A DNA stretch of 64,000 bases from CAYOEV01 sp964403075. Lineage in GTDB: Bacteria > Bacteroidota > Bacteroidia > Cytophagales > Cyclobacteriaceae. A program made the position numbers and the translations under genes. Below are positions 43,166 through 51,249 of the stretch, piece after piece. The notes beneath the pieces were generated by a model. It worked only from the letters and a program-made list of their open reading frames with translations, ran no database searches and had not been told where the DNA came from. How positions within the stretch are numbered: the first letter of the stretch is position 1; each line of letters begins with the position of its first letter. The stretch is taken from assembly GCA_964403075.1 (NCBI GenBank), contig CAYOEV010000003.1:1-64000 (forward strand), in the 5' to 3' direction.

Positions 43166-43774
43166 CTATTTGATTTCAAAATCCAGTAATTTTTCACTTT
43201 CCAAAAAACCTGCTAACCGATCACCTATTTGTACGGGACCCACCCCCTTAGGCGTTCCGGTAAAAAGAATATCACCAATTTTTAAAGTGATAAAATGCGA
43301 TACATAACTGATCAATTCAGCGACTGTCCAAATCATCCTAGCCGTGTGTCCCTGTTGTACCACCTCGCCATTTTTGTGCAATAGGAATTGAAGGTCTTGA
43401 ATGTGACGATCTCTCAAATCAATAAAATCAGAAACCGGTGCGCTGCCATTAAACCCCTTGGCAAGTGCCCAGGGTAGTCCTTTTTCTTTGGCCTTGGTCT
43501 GAAGGTCCCTGGCGGTAAAGTCGACACCCAGACCTATCCGGCTGTAGTAGTTGTGGGCATAATTTGCATGTATGGCCTTACCCTCCTTGCTCATTTGCAC
43601 GACTAGCTCCAGCTCGTAATGTACATCGGACGAAAAGTCTGGATAATAAAAAGGCTCGTTATTTTTAAGTAGTGCAGTGTCCGGCTTTGTAAAAATCACC
43701 GGCGCATCCGGGCGCTCATTGTGCAATTCTTCTATATGATCTACGTAATTTCTGCCAATACAAATGATTTTCAT
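43166..43774 (-). CDS. Fumarylacetoacetate hydrolase-family protein
   Basis: 202 residues from the ATG at 43774 (MKIICIGRNYVDH); the frame is open further upstream into mtaB but that part is shared coding. FAH-family metal ligands appear in the block YELELVVQMSKEG and HPFGLGVDFTARD-like GLGVDFTARDLQ, and the closing FTGTPKGVGPVQIGD is diagnostic. Small members of the family hydrolyse acylpyruvates or decarboxylate oxaloacetate; the substrate here is not known. It follows mtaB with one base between. Confidence 0.9.
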   Translation of the reverse strand: MKIICIGRNYVDHIEELHNERPDAPVIFTKPDTALLKNNEPFYYPDFSSDVHYELELVVQMSKEGKAIHANYAHNYYSRIGLGVDFTARDLQTKAKEKGLPWALAKGFNGSAPVSDFIDLRDRHIQDLQFLLHKNGEVVQQGHTARMIWTVAELISYVSHFITLKIGDILFTGTPKGVGPVQIGDRLAGFLESEKLLDFEIK

Positions 43775-43775
43775 T

Positions 43776-45083
43776 TTATGCCGGTTGAAGTTCTTTTTGC
43801 CATAGGCCATCGACTTTACCCTCGTCATTAATGGAATGTAAGGTCATTGGCCGGATCGTATTGACCCAGGAGGTATCGCCAGGAACGGATACGCGAATGT
43901 AATTATCTGTAAAACCATGGATGCGATCATTTACCACGTCCTCTTCAAATAGCACGGGCCTTTGACTGCCTAAGAAACTTTTGTAAAAGGCACGTGTCTT
44001 TTTTTCCGATAGCGACCTGAGTTGTGAAGATCGCTGTTGTCTGACGTGTTTTGGTACAACACCGCTCAATTTGATGGCCGGCGTGTTGGGACGCTCGGAG
44101 TAGGTAAATACGTGTAAGTAAGAGATATCTAAATCGCTCAGGTACTGGAAGGTTTCCAGGAACCTATCGTCTGTTTCTCCAGGAAAGCCTACTATTACAT
44201 CCACCCCAATACAGGCATGGGCCATCAACTCTTTTATTTTTTCCACTCGTTGGGTATACAGTGTGGTGTTGTAGCGCCGATTCATATCGGAAAGCAACTT
44301 GTCTGAGCCGGACTGAAGTGGTAAGTGAAAGTGTGGCGCAAAACGCTTTGACTGCGCCACAAACTCGATGATTTCGTTGGACAATAAATTAGGTTCAATG
44401 GAAGAGATGCGGAAACGCTCAATACCTTCTACTGCATCCAGGGCCTGAACAAGGTCATAAAATTTTTCCCTTCTACGCCCATCCTGAATACCGAAGTCAC
44501 CAATATTTACACCCGTCAGGACTATTTCTTTCACCTGCGTGGCACCAATTTCTCTGGCTTGAGTTACCACCTCCCGAATCGTACTGCTACGACTCTTACC
44601 TCGCGCCAGCGGGATGGTACAAAATGCACAGCCATAGTTGCATCCATCCTGAACCTTTAAAAAAGTACGCGTTCGGTCATCGATGGAGTAAGAAGGGTAA
44701 TAGGTCTTTGCCTCCTGAATGTTAGATGCAAACACCCCTCGTTTAGAAAAATCTTCCAGCAGGCTGGCAAGCTGAAATTTTTCCGAAGCACCTAAAACCG
44801 CATCCACCCCTTCGATACTGAAGATCTCATCGGGCTTCAACTGTGCATAACAACCAATGATGGCGACAAAAGCATTCGGAGAGATGCGCCGGGCATCGCG
44901 AACGATTTTACGGCATTTCTTGTCTGCGTTGTCCGTCACCGAGCATGTATTGATTACAAAGACGTCTGGTGTATCATGAAAGTCGACTTTGTCATAACCA
45001 CGTGCCATCAGATCCCTCGCTATGGCTGAAGTTTCCGAAAAATTCAGCTTGCATCCCAATGTATAAAAAGCAACTGTACGCAT
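43776..45083 (-). CDS. mtaB: tRNA t6A37 methylthiotransferase MtaB
   Basis: A 435-residue radical-SAM methylthiotransferase that adds a methylthio group to t6A at position 37 of tRNAs. The N-terminal cluster cysteines are Cys11, Cys47 and Cys78 (TLGCK, INTCS, IGCYAQ); the radical-SAM cluster is Cys148, Cys152 and Cys155 (GCNYGCAFC). The domain layout is UPF0004, radical SAM and TRAM-like end. It is co-transcribed with the FAH-family gene. Confidence 0.95.
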   Translation of the reverse strand: MRTVAFYTLGCKLNFSETSAIARDLMARGYDKVDFHDTPDVFVINTCSVTDNADKKCRKIVRDARRISPNAFVAIIGCYAQLKPDEIFSIEGVDAVLGASEKFQLASLLEDFSKRGVFASNIQEAKTYYPSYSIDDRTRTFLKVQDGCNYGCAFCTIPLARGKSRSSTIREVVTQAREIGATQVKEIVLTGVNIGDFGIQDGRRREKFYDLVQALDAVEGIERFRISSIEPNLLSNEIIEFVAQSKRFAPHFHLPLQSGSDKLLSDMNRRYNTTLYTQRVEKIKELMAHACIGVDVIVGFPGETDDRFLETFQYLSDLDISYLHVFTYSERPNTPAIKLSGVVPKHVRQQRSSQLRSLSEKKTRAFYKSFLGSQRPVLFEEDVVNDRIHGFTDNYIRVSVPGDTSWVNTIRPMTLHSINDEGKVDGLWQKELQPA

Positions 45084-45129
45084 GTGGGTGCAAATTTAAT
45101 ACACCAATAGGGCTCGCCGGAGGGAGCGG

Positions 45130-46113
45130 TTATTTAATTGGCACTTCTTCATTTTTTATTTGATTCAGGATTACAGTGGCATGGTCGCGGCTATTTTCGA
45201 TGAACCACTTATTTGTTTTTAATCCTCCGCAAATCACCCCTGCCAGGTACAGTCCCGGCACGTTGGTTTCATAAGTATCTTCATTGTGCGCAGGTGTGCG
45301 GTACTCGTCGTCGCGAATGTGAATGCCCATACTTTCCAGTAAAACATAGTCCGGTCTGTATCCGGTCATGGCCAGCACAAAGTCGTTGGGCAGTGTTTTG
45401 GGTCCCTCAGGCGTTTGAATGTCAACTTCATGCTCGCGGATGGCTTCCAGGGTAGCATGGAAATGGGCCCGAATCGTACCTTCCTTGATACGATTTTCAA
45501 TGTCTGGTTTTACCCAGTACTTTACCGTGTCGCCGATGGCCGCCTCTCGTATAAGCATGGTGACGTGGGCACCCGCTCTGTAACATTCCAAAGCGGCATC
45601 TACTGCAGAGTTGGCCGCCCCTACCACTACCACTTGCTGATTGATGTAAGGGTGTGCCTCCTGAAAATAATGCTTCACTTTGGGTAGTTCTTCTCCAGGC
45701 ACATGCATCAGGTAGGGCAGGTCGTAGAAACCACTGGCAATTACTACATGTCGCGCGGTGTAGTTAGACCTATCTGTTTCTACATGAAAAGAGTCACCGA
45801 CCTTACGTGCACCCGTTACCTTTTCATACAATTTCAATTTTAGCTGCCAGGCCTTGGCTACGCGTCCGTAGTATTCCAGTGCCTCCCTTCGGTTTGGTTT
45901 CGGGTGATGAGAAATGAAGGGTACTTCCCCAATCTCCAGCCTGTCACTGGTAGAAAAAAAAGTCATGTTGGTAGGGTAGTGGTACAAACTATTGACCAGA
46001 CAGCCCTTGTCTATGATTACATAGTCAAAGCCAGCTTTCTCTGCTTCAATGCCACAGGCCAGGCCAATGGGACCGGCCCCTACAATGATGAGATCAAGTA
46101 TTTTATCAGCCAT
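45130..46113 (-). CDS. ypdA: YpdA-family bacillithiol disulfide reductase
   Basis: 327 residues from the ATG at 46113, which puts the FAD motif VGAGPIGLACGIEAEKAG at the N-terminus; the longer frame adds unlikely sequence. A second Rossmann motif, VVVGAANSAVDAALECYRAG, binds NADPH. YpdA/Bdr reduces oxidised bacillithiol disulfide, and bacillithiol is made by many Cytophagales. It lacks a CxxC redox pair, as expected of the family and unlike TrxB. The bsh genes are not in this window. Confidence 0.9.
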   Translation of the reverse strand: MADKILDLIIVGAGPIGLACGIEAEKAGFDYVIIDKGCLVNSLYHYPTNMTFFSTSDRLEIGEVPFISHHPKPNRREALEYYGRVAKAWQLKLKLYEKVTGARKVGDSFHVETDRSNYTARHVVIASGFYDLPYLMHVPGEELPKVKHYFQEAHPYINQQVVVVGAANSAVDAALECYRAGAHVTMLIREAAIGDTVKYWVKPDIENRIKEGTIRAHFHATLEAIREHEVDIQTPEGPKTLPNDFVLAMTGYRPDYVLLESMGIHIRDDEYRTPAHNEDTYETNVPGLYLAGVICGGLKTNKWFIENSRDHATVILNQIKNEEVPIK

Positions 46114-46237
46114 CTTAATATTGACAAAAGTAGAGTTAAAATGGTTTTCGTATCGAAAGCATCCTGATTTGAGAGAGTCTGGAAATGAAACTGATAATAA
46201 CAATCACCTACTAGTATCCGATTGCTGTGCAGGGTAT

Positions 46238-46792
46238 TTACAATTCTTCGATTTTTCTGGCCCATTGCTTCACCAGACTTACCGACGGGTACAGGCGGAT
46301 TAATTTGGCAATGTAGCTTGGAGGGAAGTACTTAGGGTTTCTGCCGAATTCCTTGGATACCACGAGGTAATCAATCATACCAGCTTTTACTGCATTGAAA
46401 TCTGCGGTAACCTCGGCTTTCTTTAAAAAAGAGTTGAAAAAGTGGTACCGAATACCAAACCAAATGAGGTTGATACTGTTCCGGTCTTTGTAGTCCATGA
46501 TATGACCGAGTTCGTGACCCAGCCAGCCGGTTAGGATATCAAACGGTATTCGTCCGTTCGTAAATTGTTTGTTAAAAAGAAAGAAGCGCCGGTTGATAAG
46601 TATTTGGTATTCACGCTTATTTCGTCGAAGCAGTAATGAATAGGGCTTGGGCTGGGCAAGCATGTAGGATTGAACCCTTATTTTATTGAATTTGAATTCA
46701 ACGCCTACATTCTCAAGTTCCGGAAAAAAGGAAAGTGCTTTTTCTGCCTCTCCCCTGATTTCCTCAGGTATTTTTTTCTTGCTTAGGTGCAC
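46238..46792 (-). CDS. Putative zinc metalloprotease-like protein
   Basis: A 184-residue protein starting with GTG. It contains GHELGHIMDY, an HExxH zinc motif, at about residues 92-101, and a later AEVTADFNAVKAG stretch that could give a third, Glu or Asp, ligand. No signal peptide; one hydrophobic stretch precedes the motif. It resembles small Bacteroidota proteins annotated only as hypothetical. It diverges from the CrtA-like gene. Proteolytic activity is inferred from the motif alone. Confidence 0.65.
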   Translation of the reverse strand: MHLSKKKIPEEIRGEAEKALSFFPELENVGVEFKFNKIRVQSYMLAQPKPYSLLLRRNKREYQILINRRFFLFNKQFTNGRIPFDILTGWLGHELGHIMDYKDRNSINLIWFGIRYHFFNSFLKKAEVTADFNAVKAGMIDYLVVSKEFGRNPKYFPPSYIAKLIRLYPSVSLVKQWARKIEEL

Positions 46793-46872
46793 GTGCTGAA
46801 AGATAAACGCCTTTTATCTTGGTGACCAAATTCTTTCGGGAACGGCTCCAAGTTTTCGTTCGTTTTACTACC

Positions 46873-47586
46873 ATGTGTCAAATAACTACCCTGACATTCT
46901 TTCGTTATCGAGTGGGTTTGGCCAGGCTCTGGGCCTTCAACATGATGCAGTTTGCACATCGGCCGATGGGCAAGCAACAAGGCCTACAGTTTTATAAATT
47001 GCTTGGCAGCGGACGCAGTTTGGGTTTCAACCCCTTTCCGGATTGGGGCACTTATGCCATCTTACAAATTTGGGATTCCCAAGCTGCCGCTGATGCCTAT
47101 TTCACTTCGGCCCTACACCAGCGTTACCAAAAAAAGGCAAAGGAGGTTTGGACGCTATACTTACGCCCCATCCAGTGTAAGGGATTATGGTCTGGTGGTC
47201 AGCCTTTCCAAATACAGCCACCTGATCCTGCCTTAAAGTCTTTGGCCGTTATTACACGCGCCTCCATCCGTTGGCGTCAGATGTGGAAGTTTTGGCAGTA
47301 TGTGCCCATATCTCAGCGCCCAATTGATCAAGCCTCCGGTCTCCTTTACACCAAAGGAGTTGGAGAAGTGCCATTTGTACAAATGGCCACATTCAGCCTT
47401 TGGGAAAATGAGGCAGCGCTGAGAAAGTATGCTTATGAAAGTCCTGAGCATTTGGAGGCCATTCGTCGCACGCGTGAACTAGACTGGTACGGAGAAGAAA
47501 TGTTTGTACGGTTTCAGCCGTACGCGAGCCGTGGTACGTGGAATGGCGAGCAGCTGCTTAAAACTGACGAAAAAATGCCCGCATAA
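46873..47586 (+). CDS. CrtA-like carotenoid monooxygenase
   Basis: 237 residues from the ATG at 46873; the frame opens earlier with TTG or GTG but the MCQITTLTFFRY start fits the family. It belongs to the spheroidene monooxygenase (CrtA) family, with GLQFYKLLGSGRSLGFNPFPDWGTYA as the clearest block, split here by position (residues 38-63). A CrtA-related enzyme of a myxol-producing Flavobacterium is known as a carotenoid 2-hydroxylase. With CruF, CrtD and a cyclase adjacent, a 2'-hydroxylase role is more likely than ketolation. The end overlaps crtY by 29 bases, tail to tail. Confidence 0.8.
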   Translation: MCQITTLTFFRYRVGLARLWAFNMMQFAHRPMGKQQGLQFYKLLGSGRSLGFNPFPDWGTYAILQIWDSQAAADAYFTSALHQRYQKKAKEVWTLYLRPIQCKGLWSGGQPFQIQPPDPALKSLAVITRASIRWRQMWKFWQYVPISQRPIDQASGLLYTKGVGEVPFVQMATFSLWENEAALRKYAYESPEHLEAIRRTRELDWYGEEMFVRFQPYASRGTWNGEQLLKTDEKMPA

Positions 47587-48697
47587 AGGGCCCCGTTTGA
47601 AAGGAAGACATGATTTTCACCTCTTGCAAAAAATGTGTTTCTTCATCCAGGAATCTGAAAATTCTTTTCGTTGAATTCTTGCCATACATGTCTTGAAATA
47701 TCTTGGGACCGCGTTGGTTGTAACGGCTCAGCACATCTAAGAAAATACGGTCGTAAAATCTGAATTTGGGCTTGATCAGTCCTTTACCGGGCGACTTGCC
47801 ACGAATGATGTTGTTGACGATTTTCTGTGCGTTTCGCTCCGCATTTTTAAAAGAATAGCCGGAAGAAGGCTTTACCCATGAACCGGCAGTGCCAATTTTT
47901 AGAATCCGCTCCGAGCTGTGCTCATGAAATGGGTAGGTGGTCATCGGGATGATCCCAAATTCTTCCTCTACCACTTCATATTCTCCCAGGTCCAAGTACG
48001 ATTCTATGTATGTTTTTATCAGCCCTTCGTATTCCTCTTTTTCTAAGAGGTCCTTACTAAAAAAAGTGAATTCGATCAGTGCACATGTGGGGGAGTAAGG
48101 GAGTATGTAGGTAAAACTGGTGGTGTCTTTGTAAACCATTCGATAGTCCATCATTAAGAAGCAATCAGGATCGAATTGTGGAGTCTTGGTTTTTACCACC
48201 CAACCCTTGAAATGCTGGACCAGTCGAATGTGGTCATCTTGCTGATTAAAAAATGCTGCTGGTATGCGGCTATCGAATACCTGCCCTCCAAGGTAGGCTT
48301 CCGTTTCGCCGGTTACAATTACTTGTTCGTTTTGTGTGGCTATCTGGACGACATTATCTGTGATCCAATCAAATCTGTCGTCATTGGCCAGTTGGGTTTT
48401 GGCCATGTGATAAAAGTCGATGGCCTGAATGGTTTTATAAGTATAGGGTTCAAGGTTTAGCTCTATGGTCTTTGTGGGCCCATGAAACAAACCTTTTTCC
48501 CATTGGTGGTGGACGATGCTGTCCCAAAGTCCACGCCCTTTCTCCCAAAAAGACCAGGTACGGTCATTTTCGTTTTTTTCGTTTTTATCGAGAATCAACA
48601 CTTTTTTATCTCCCCAACCCCCCGTTCGCTGCATGGCCAGTGCCAAGTGTAGACCCGCAGCTCCTGCGCCTACGATGATGTGGTCATAGTATTTCAT
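47558..48697 (-). CDS. crtY: Lycopene cyclase (CrtY-type)
   Basis: A 379-residue FAD-dependent lycopene beta-cyclase. N-terminal HIIVGAGAAGLHLALAM is the dinucleotide-binding motif; the family's FNQQDDHIRLVQHFKGW, MDYRM and GTAGSWVKPSSGYSFKN blocks are present. It closes the psi ends of lycopene or one end of a monohydroxy precursor. It starts 14 bases inside cruF and is the last gene of the long reverse-strand operon. Whether it makes one ring or two cannot be read from sequence, but CruF and CrtD predict a monocyclic product. Confidence 0.9.
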   Translation of the reverse strand: MKYYDHIIVGAGAAGLHLALAMQRTGGWGDKKVLILDKNEKNENDRTWSFWEKGRGLWDSIVHHQWEKGLFHGPTKTIELNLEPYTYKTIQAIDFYHMAKTQLANDDRFDWITDNVVQIATQNEQVIVTGETEAYLGGQVFDSRIPAAFFNQQDDHIRLVQHFKGWVVKTKTPQFDPDCFLMMDYRMVYKDTTSFTYILPYSPTCALIEFTFFSKDLLEKEEYEGLIKTYIESYLDLGEYEVVEEEFGIIPMTTYPFHEHSSERILKIGTAGSWVKPSSGYSFKNAERNAQKIVNNIIRGKSPGKGLIKPKFRFYDRIFLDVLSRYNQRGPKIFQDMYGKNSTKRIFRFLDEETHFLQEVKIMSSFQTGPFMRAFFRQF

Positions 48698-49328
48698 AAT
48701 ACAAGTAGAAGTAGGTGAAGTAAAGGGCAGTGGCTAAAAATACATGTACAGACAGACGACCTTCTTCTTTTACCGCGAAAATTCGCAGGAGAAAATGCAT
48801 GATCGCTGCCAAACCAAACCAGGCATTGTAGTTCTGTATGGGTGCCCCATTTTCAAAGGTCCAGTAATCAAATAATGGTGCAATGGGCTCAATGGCTAAA
48901 TCAAGCAATACCATCAGAAAGGCCCCCAGTACTACGCGAAGGCCATTATTTTTGGTGACGCGGTCAGCAATGCCGGCTGACGCAAGGGTCAGCACTGCCC
49001 AGTTTACACCGATAAGGTAGGGCACACCATCTAGCTTAGGACCCAGATTGGCACCGTAAGCATAGTTTCCAAAAGGAAAGCCATAGTGTACGCCCACCCA
49101 TTCTGCACCCATACCCATGACGATGAACAGAAACGTCAGCGTCACTTTTTTGAGGTTGTCTATGGGATAGTTCCAGATAAATAAACCGAAGATCAACAAT
49201 AGATTCACCCCAGTCTTGGCCACGAACCACTCTTTGTAGCCCAGGCTAATGCCGACAATCGCACTGATATGCACCAGCCAGATCATGCTGGCAGATAAGG
49301 GATGTTTATATGTGTGTAACCATTTCAC
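48684..49328 (-). CDS. cruF: Carotenoid 1',2'-hydratase CruF
   Basis: A 214-residue integral membrane protein with about seven hydrophobic helices, of the CruF/DUF422 carotenoid-biosynthesis family. Characteristic stretches are GVHYGFPFGNYAYG, DLAIEPIAPLFDYWTFENG and the inter-helix acidic residues. CruF hydrates the 1,2 double bond of the acyclic end. It overlaps crtD by 4 bases and crtY by 14. Its presence is the main reason to expect a saproxanthin, flexixanthin or myxol-type pigment. Confidence 0.9.
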   Translation of the reverse strand: MKWLHTYKHPLSASMIWLVHISAIVGISLGYKEWFVAKTGVNLLLIFGLFIWNYPIDNLKKVTLTFLFIVMGMGAEWVGVHYGFPFGNYAYGANLGPKLDGVPYLIGVNWAVLTLASAGIADRVTKNNGLRVVLGAFLMVLLDLAIEPIAPLFDYWTFENGAPIQNYNAWFGLAAIMHFLLRIFAVKEEGRLSVHVFLATALYFTYFYLYYEIL

Positions 49329-50797
49329 TGTGCTTCAGGTACCAGATCTGCTACGATCTTTGCCGACAATAAACACAAAGGAATACCACCACCAGGATGA
49401 ACGGACCCCCCGCAGAAATAGAGGTTACTAAATTGGCGTGAAAAGTTGGGGTGTCTGAGAAAAGCCGCAAATCGGGAATTACTGGACGTACCGTACAATG
49501 ACCCCTCATGGGAGCTGGTATCCGTTTCTATGCCTCGAGGATCCCATATGTATTCGGTGGTGATATGGTCAGCTACTGGTTTGCCAAGCACTTTTTCTAG
49601 TTTGTGGATGATACGTTGTTTGGCGAGCTGCTGTATTTCCGTCCAATTCTGCCCAATATTACCGGGTGCATTTACCATTACAAACCAGTTTTCTCCGCCC
49701 GTCGGGGCATCGTCGGAATCTTCCTTGCTTGTAATGTTGACGTAGACAGTAGGATCTTCGTATAATTCCCGGGATTCAAAAAGAGCAGCAAATTCTTTTT
49801 TGTAATCTTCAGTAAAGAATATGTTGTGTAAGTCAAGCTCAGGATAGTGGGTATTCATGCCCCAATAAAAAATGAGGGCCGAGCTTGACCTTTCTTGTCG
49901 AAGTGTTTTTTCGGGTTTCTTTGCGCCCGGTAGCAACCGGTGAAAAGTGGAAAAAACATCCATGTTGGTTACGACAATGTCTGCCTGATGTGTTCCATGT
50001 TCGGTTTGTACGCCTGTTACCTGCTTTCCCTGGTACAGAATTTCCTGTACAGGTGTACCCAAATGGAAAACCACACCCATGCGCTCGGCGAGGGCATACA
50101 CACTTTGGGAAATGCGATGCATCCCTCCTTCCGGATAGTAGGTGCCGTGGTGCATCTCCAGATGAGGAATCAACGACATGATGCCCGGTGTCTTGTAGGG
50201 CGACGACCCATTGTAGGTGGCATAACGGTTGAATAATTGTACCAAATGCGGATTGTTAAAGTAGCTTTCATTGGTGTCATTGAGGGAATCGGTGAGATTC
50301 AGAGATGCGATCGACGCAATGGCTTGCAGGGTGCTTTTGGATAGGTAGGTATTGAGCTTGTGAAGGGATTTCTCCAGGAATAACGGGGCCGTACGCTCAT
50401 ATTTAAGTCGACTGTTCTGTAGGTATTCGGTGATATTTTTTTCTGACTCATTGAATGTATTTGCAGCTTCCCGCACAAATGTTTGCTCATCGGCGGGTAC
50501 CTGAAAGCGAAGCCCATTTTCCCAGAAATAATTACAGACCGTTTCCTTCCTTTTGTAATCAAAATGATCTCTCGGATTTTCTTCATTGAGCGCGAAAAGT
50601 TCATCGATAAACCCAGGCATGGTGAAAAGTGATGGGCCTTTGTCGAATCGAAAACCGTCTTGTTCAAAGGCATGCAATTTACCACCTGTGTAGGCATTGG
50701 ATTCAAAGACGCTTACGTCATAACCTTTATGTTTGAGACGCACGGCGCTTGCCAGTCCTGCGATGCCGGCACCTACAATAATGACCTTTTTGCTCAT
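49325..50797 (-). CDS. crtD: Phytoene-desaturase-family protein, probably 3',4'-desaturase CrtD
   Basis: A 490-residue CrtI-superfamily flavoprotein. The N-terminal FAD site is VIIVGAGIAGLASAVRLKHKG and the C-terminal signature is NLYFCGGSVHPGGGIPLCLLSAK; both are split from longer conserved blocks. Position directly before cruF favours the 1-hydroxycarotenoid 3,4-desaturase CrtD rather than phytoene desaturase CrtI, but the two cannot be separated with certainty by eye. crtB and a second crtI are not in this window and must lie elsewhere. Confidence 0.82.
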   Translation of the reverse strand: MSKKVIIVGAGIAGLASAVRLKHKGYDVSVFESNAYTGGKLHAFEQDGFRFDKGPSLFTMPGFIDELFALNEENPRDHFDYKRKETVCNYFWENGLRFQVPADEQTFVREAANTFNESEKNITEYLQNSRLKYERTAPLFLEKSLHKLNTYLSKSTLQAIASIASLNLTDSLNDTNESYFNNPHLVQLFNRYATYNGSSPYKTPGIMSLIPHLEMHHGTYYPEGGMHRISQSVYALAERMGVVFHLGTPVQEILYQGKQVTGVQTEHGTHQADIVVTNMDVFSTFHRLLPGAKKPEKTLRQERSSSALIFYWGMNTHYPELDLHNIFFTEDYKKEFAALFESRELYEDPTVYVNITSKEDSDDAPTGGENWFVMVNAPGNIGQNWTEIQQLAKQRIIHKLEKVLGKPVADHITTEYIWDPRGIETDTSSHEGSLYGTSSNSRFAAFLRHPNFSRQFSNLYFCGGSVHPGGGIPLCLLSAKIVADLVPEAQ

Positions 50798-51249
50798 TAA
50801 CGCTTATATTCAATATAATCAGTAACAAGCGGAGGCACACCATGGTGCCGGAACAGGCTCATTATTTGTGCCCGGTGATGGGTGGTGTGGTTGCTGATGT
50901 GAAAAAGTATGTCCCTTACACTGTTTTCAAATGGTTCACCTTTGGAATTGGTGTAGGAGATAAGTTCATCCATTTCCCTGTTGCTCAGGATTTCGAGAGT
51001 ATGGGCATGATTGTCCAGAATAATTGCAGGAATAGCGCCCATTTCATGCAGATCATTCAAATGATAGCTCGCAGAAGTGGCCTGAATGCGGGCATTCCAA
51101 ATGTGGTGCGCATTGAGTACATGACTAAAGAGGAGGTGGGCTTTAGGAGGCAAAACTTCGTCATACCCTTCCAACTCAGTATGCAGTTTTTGATTGAGTT
51201 TGAGCTGGTAGTCAAAAATGTCTTCGAAAGGAGCCATGCGATGCGTCAT
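50797..51249 (-). CDS. DinB-family protein
   Basis: 150 residues from the ATG at 51249, chosen because it forms an ATGA overlap with the CHAT gene stop. The DinB four-helix bundle shows its metal-type His residues in LLFSHVLNAHHIWNAR and ISNHTTHHRAQIMSLFRHHG. Related proteins are mycothiol- or bacillithiol-dependent transferases, so a bacillithiol S-transferase is possible given ypdA nearby. It shares one base with crtD. Function unproven. Confidence 0.85.
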   Translation of the reverse strand: MTHRMAPFEDIFDYQLKLNQKLHTELEGYDEVLPPKAHLLFSHVLNAHHIWNARIQATSASYHLNDLHEMGAIPAIILDNHAHTLEILSNREMDELISYTNSKGEPFENSVRDILFHISNHTTHHRAQIMSLFRHHGVPPLVTDYIEYKR

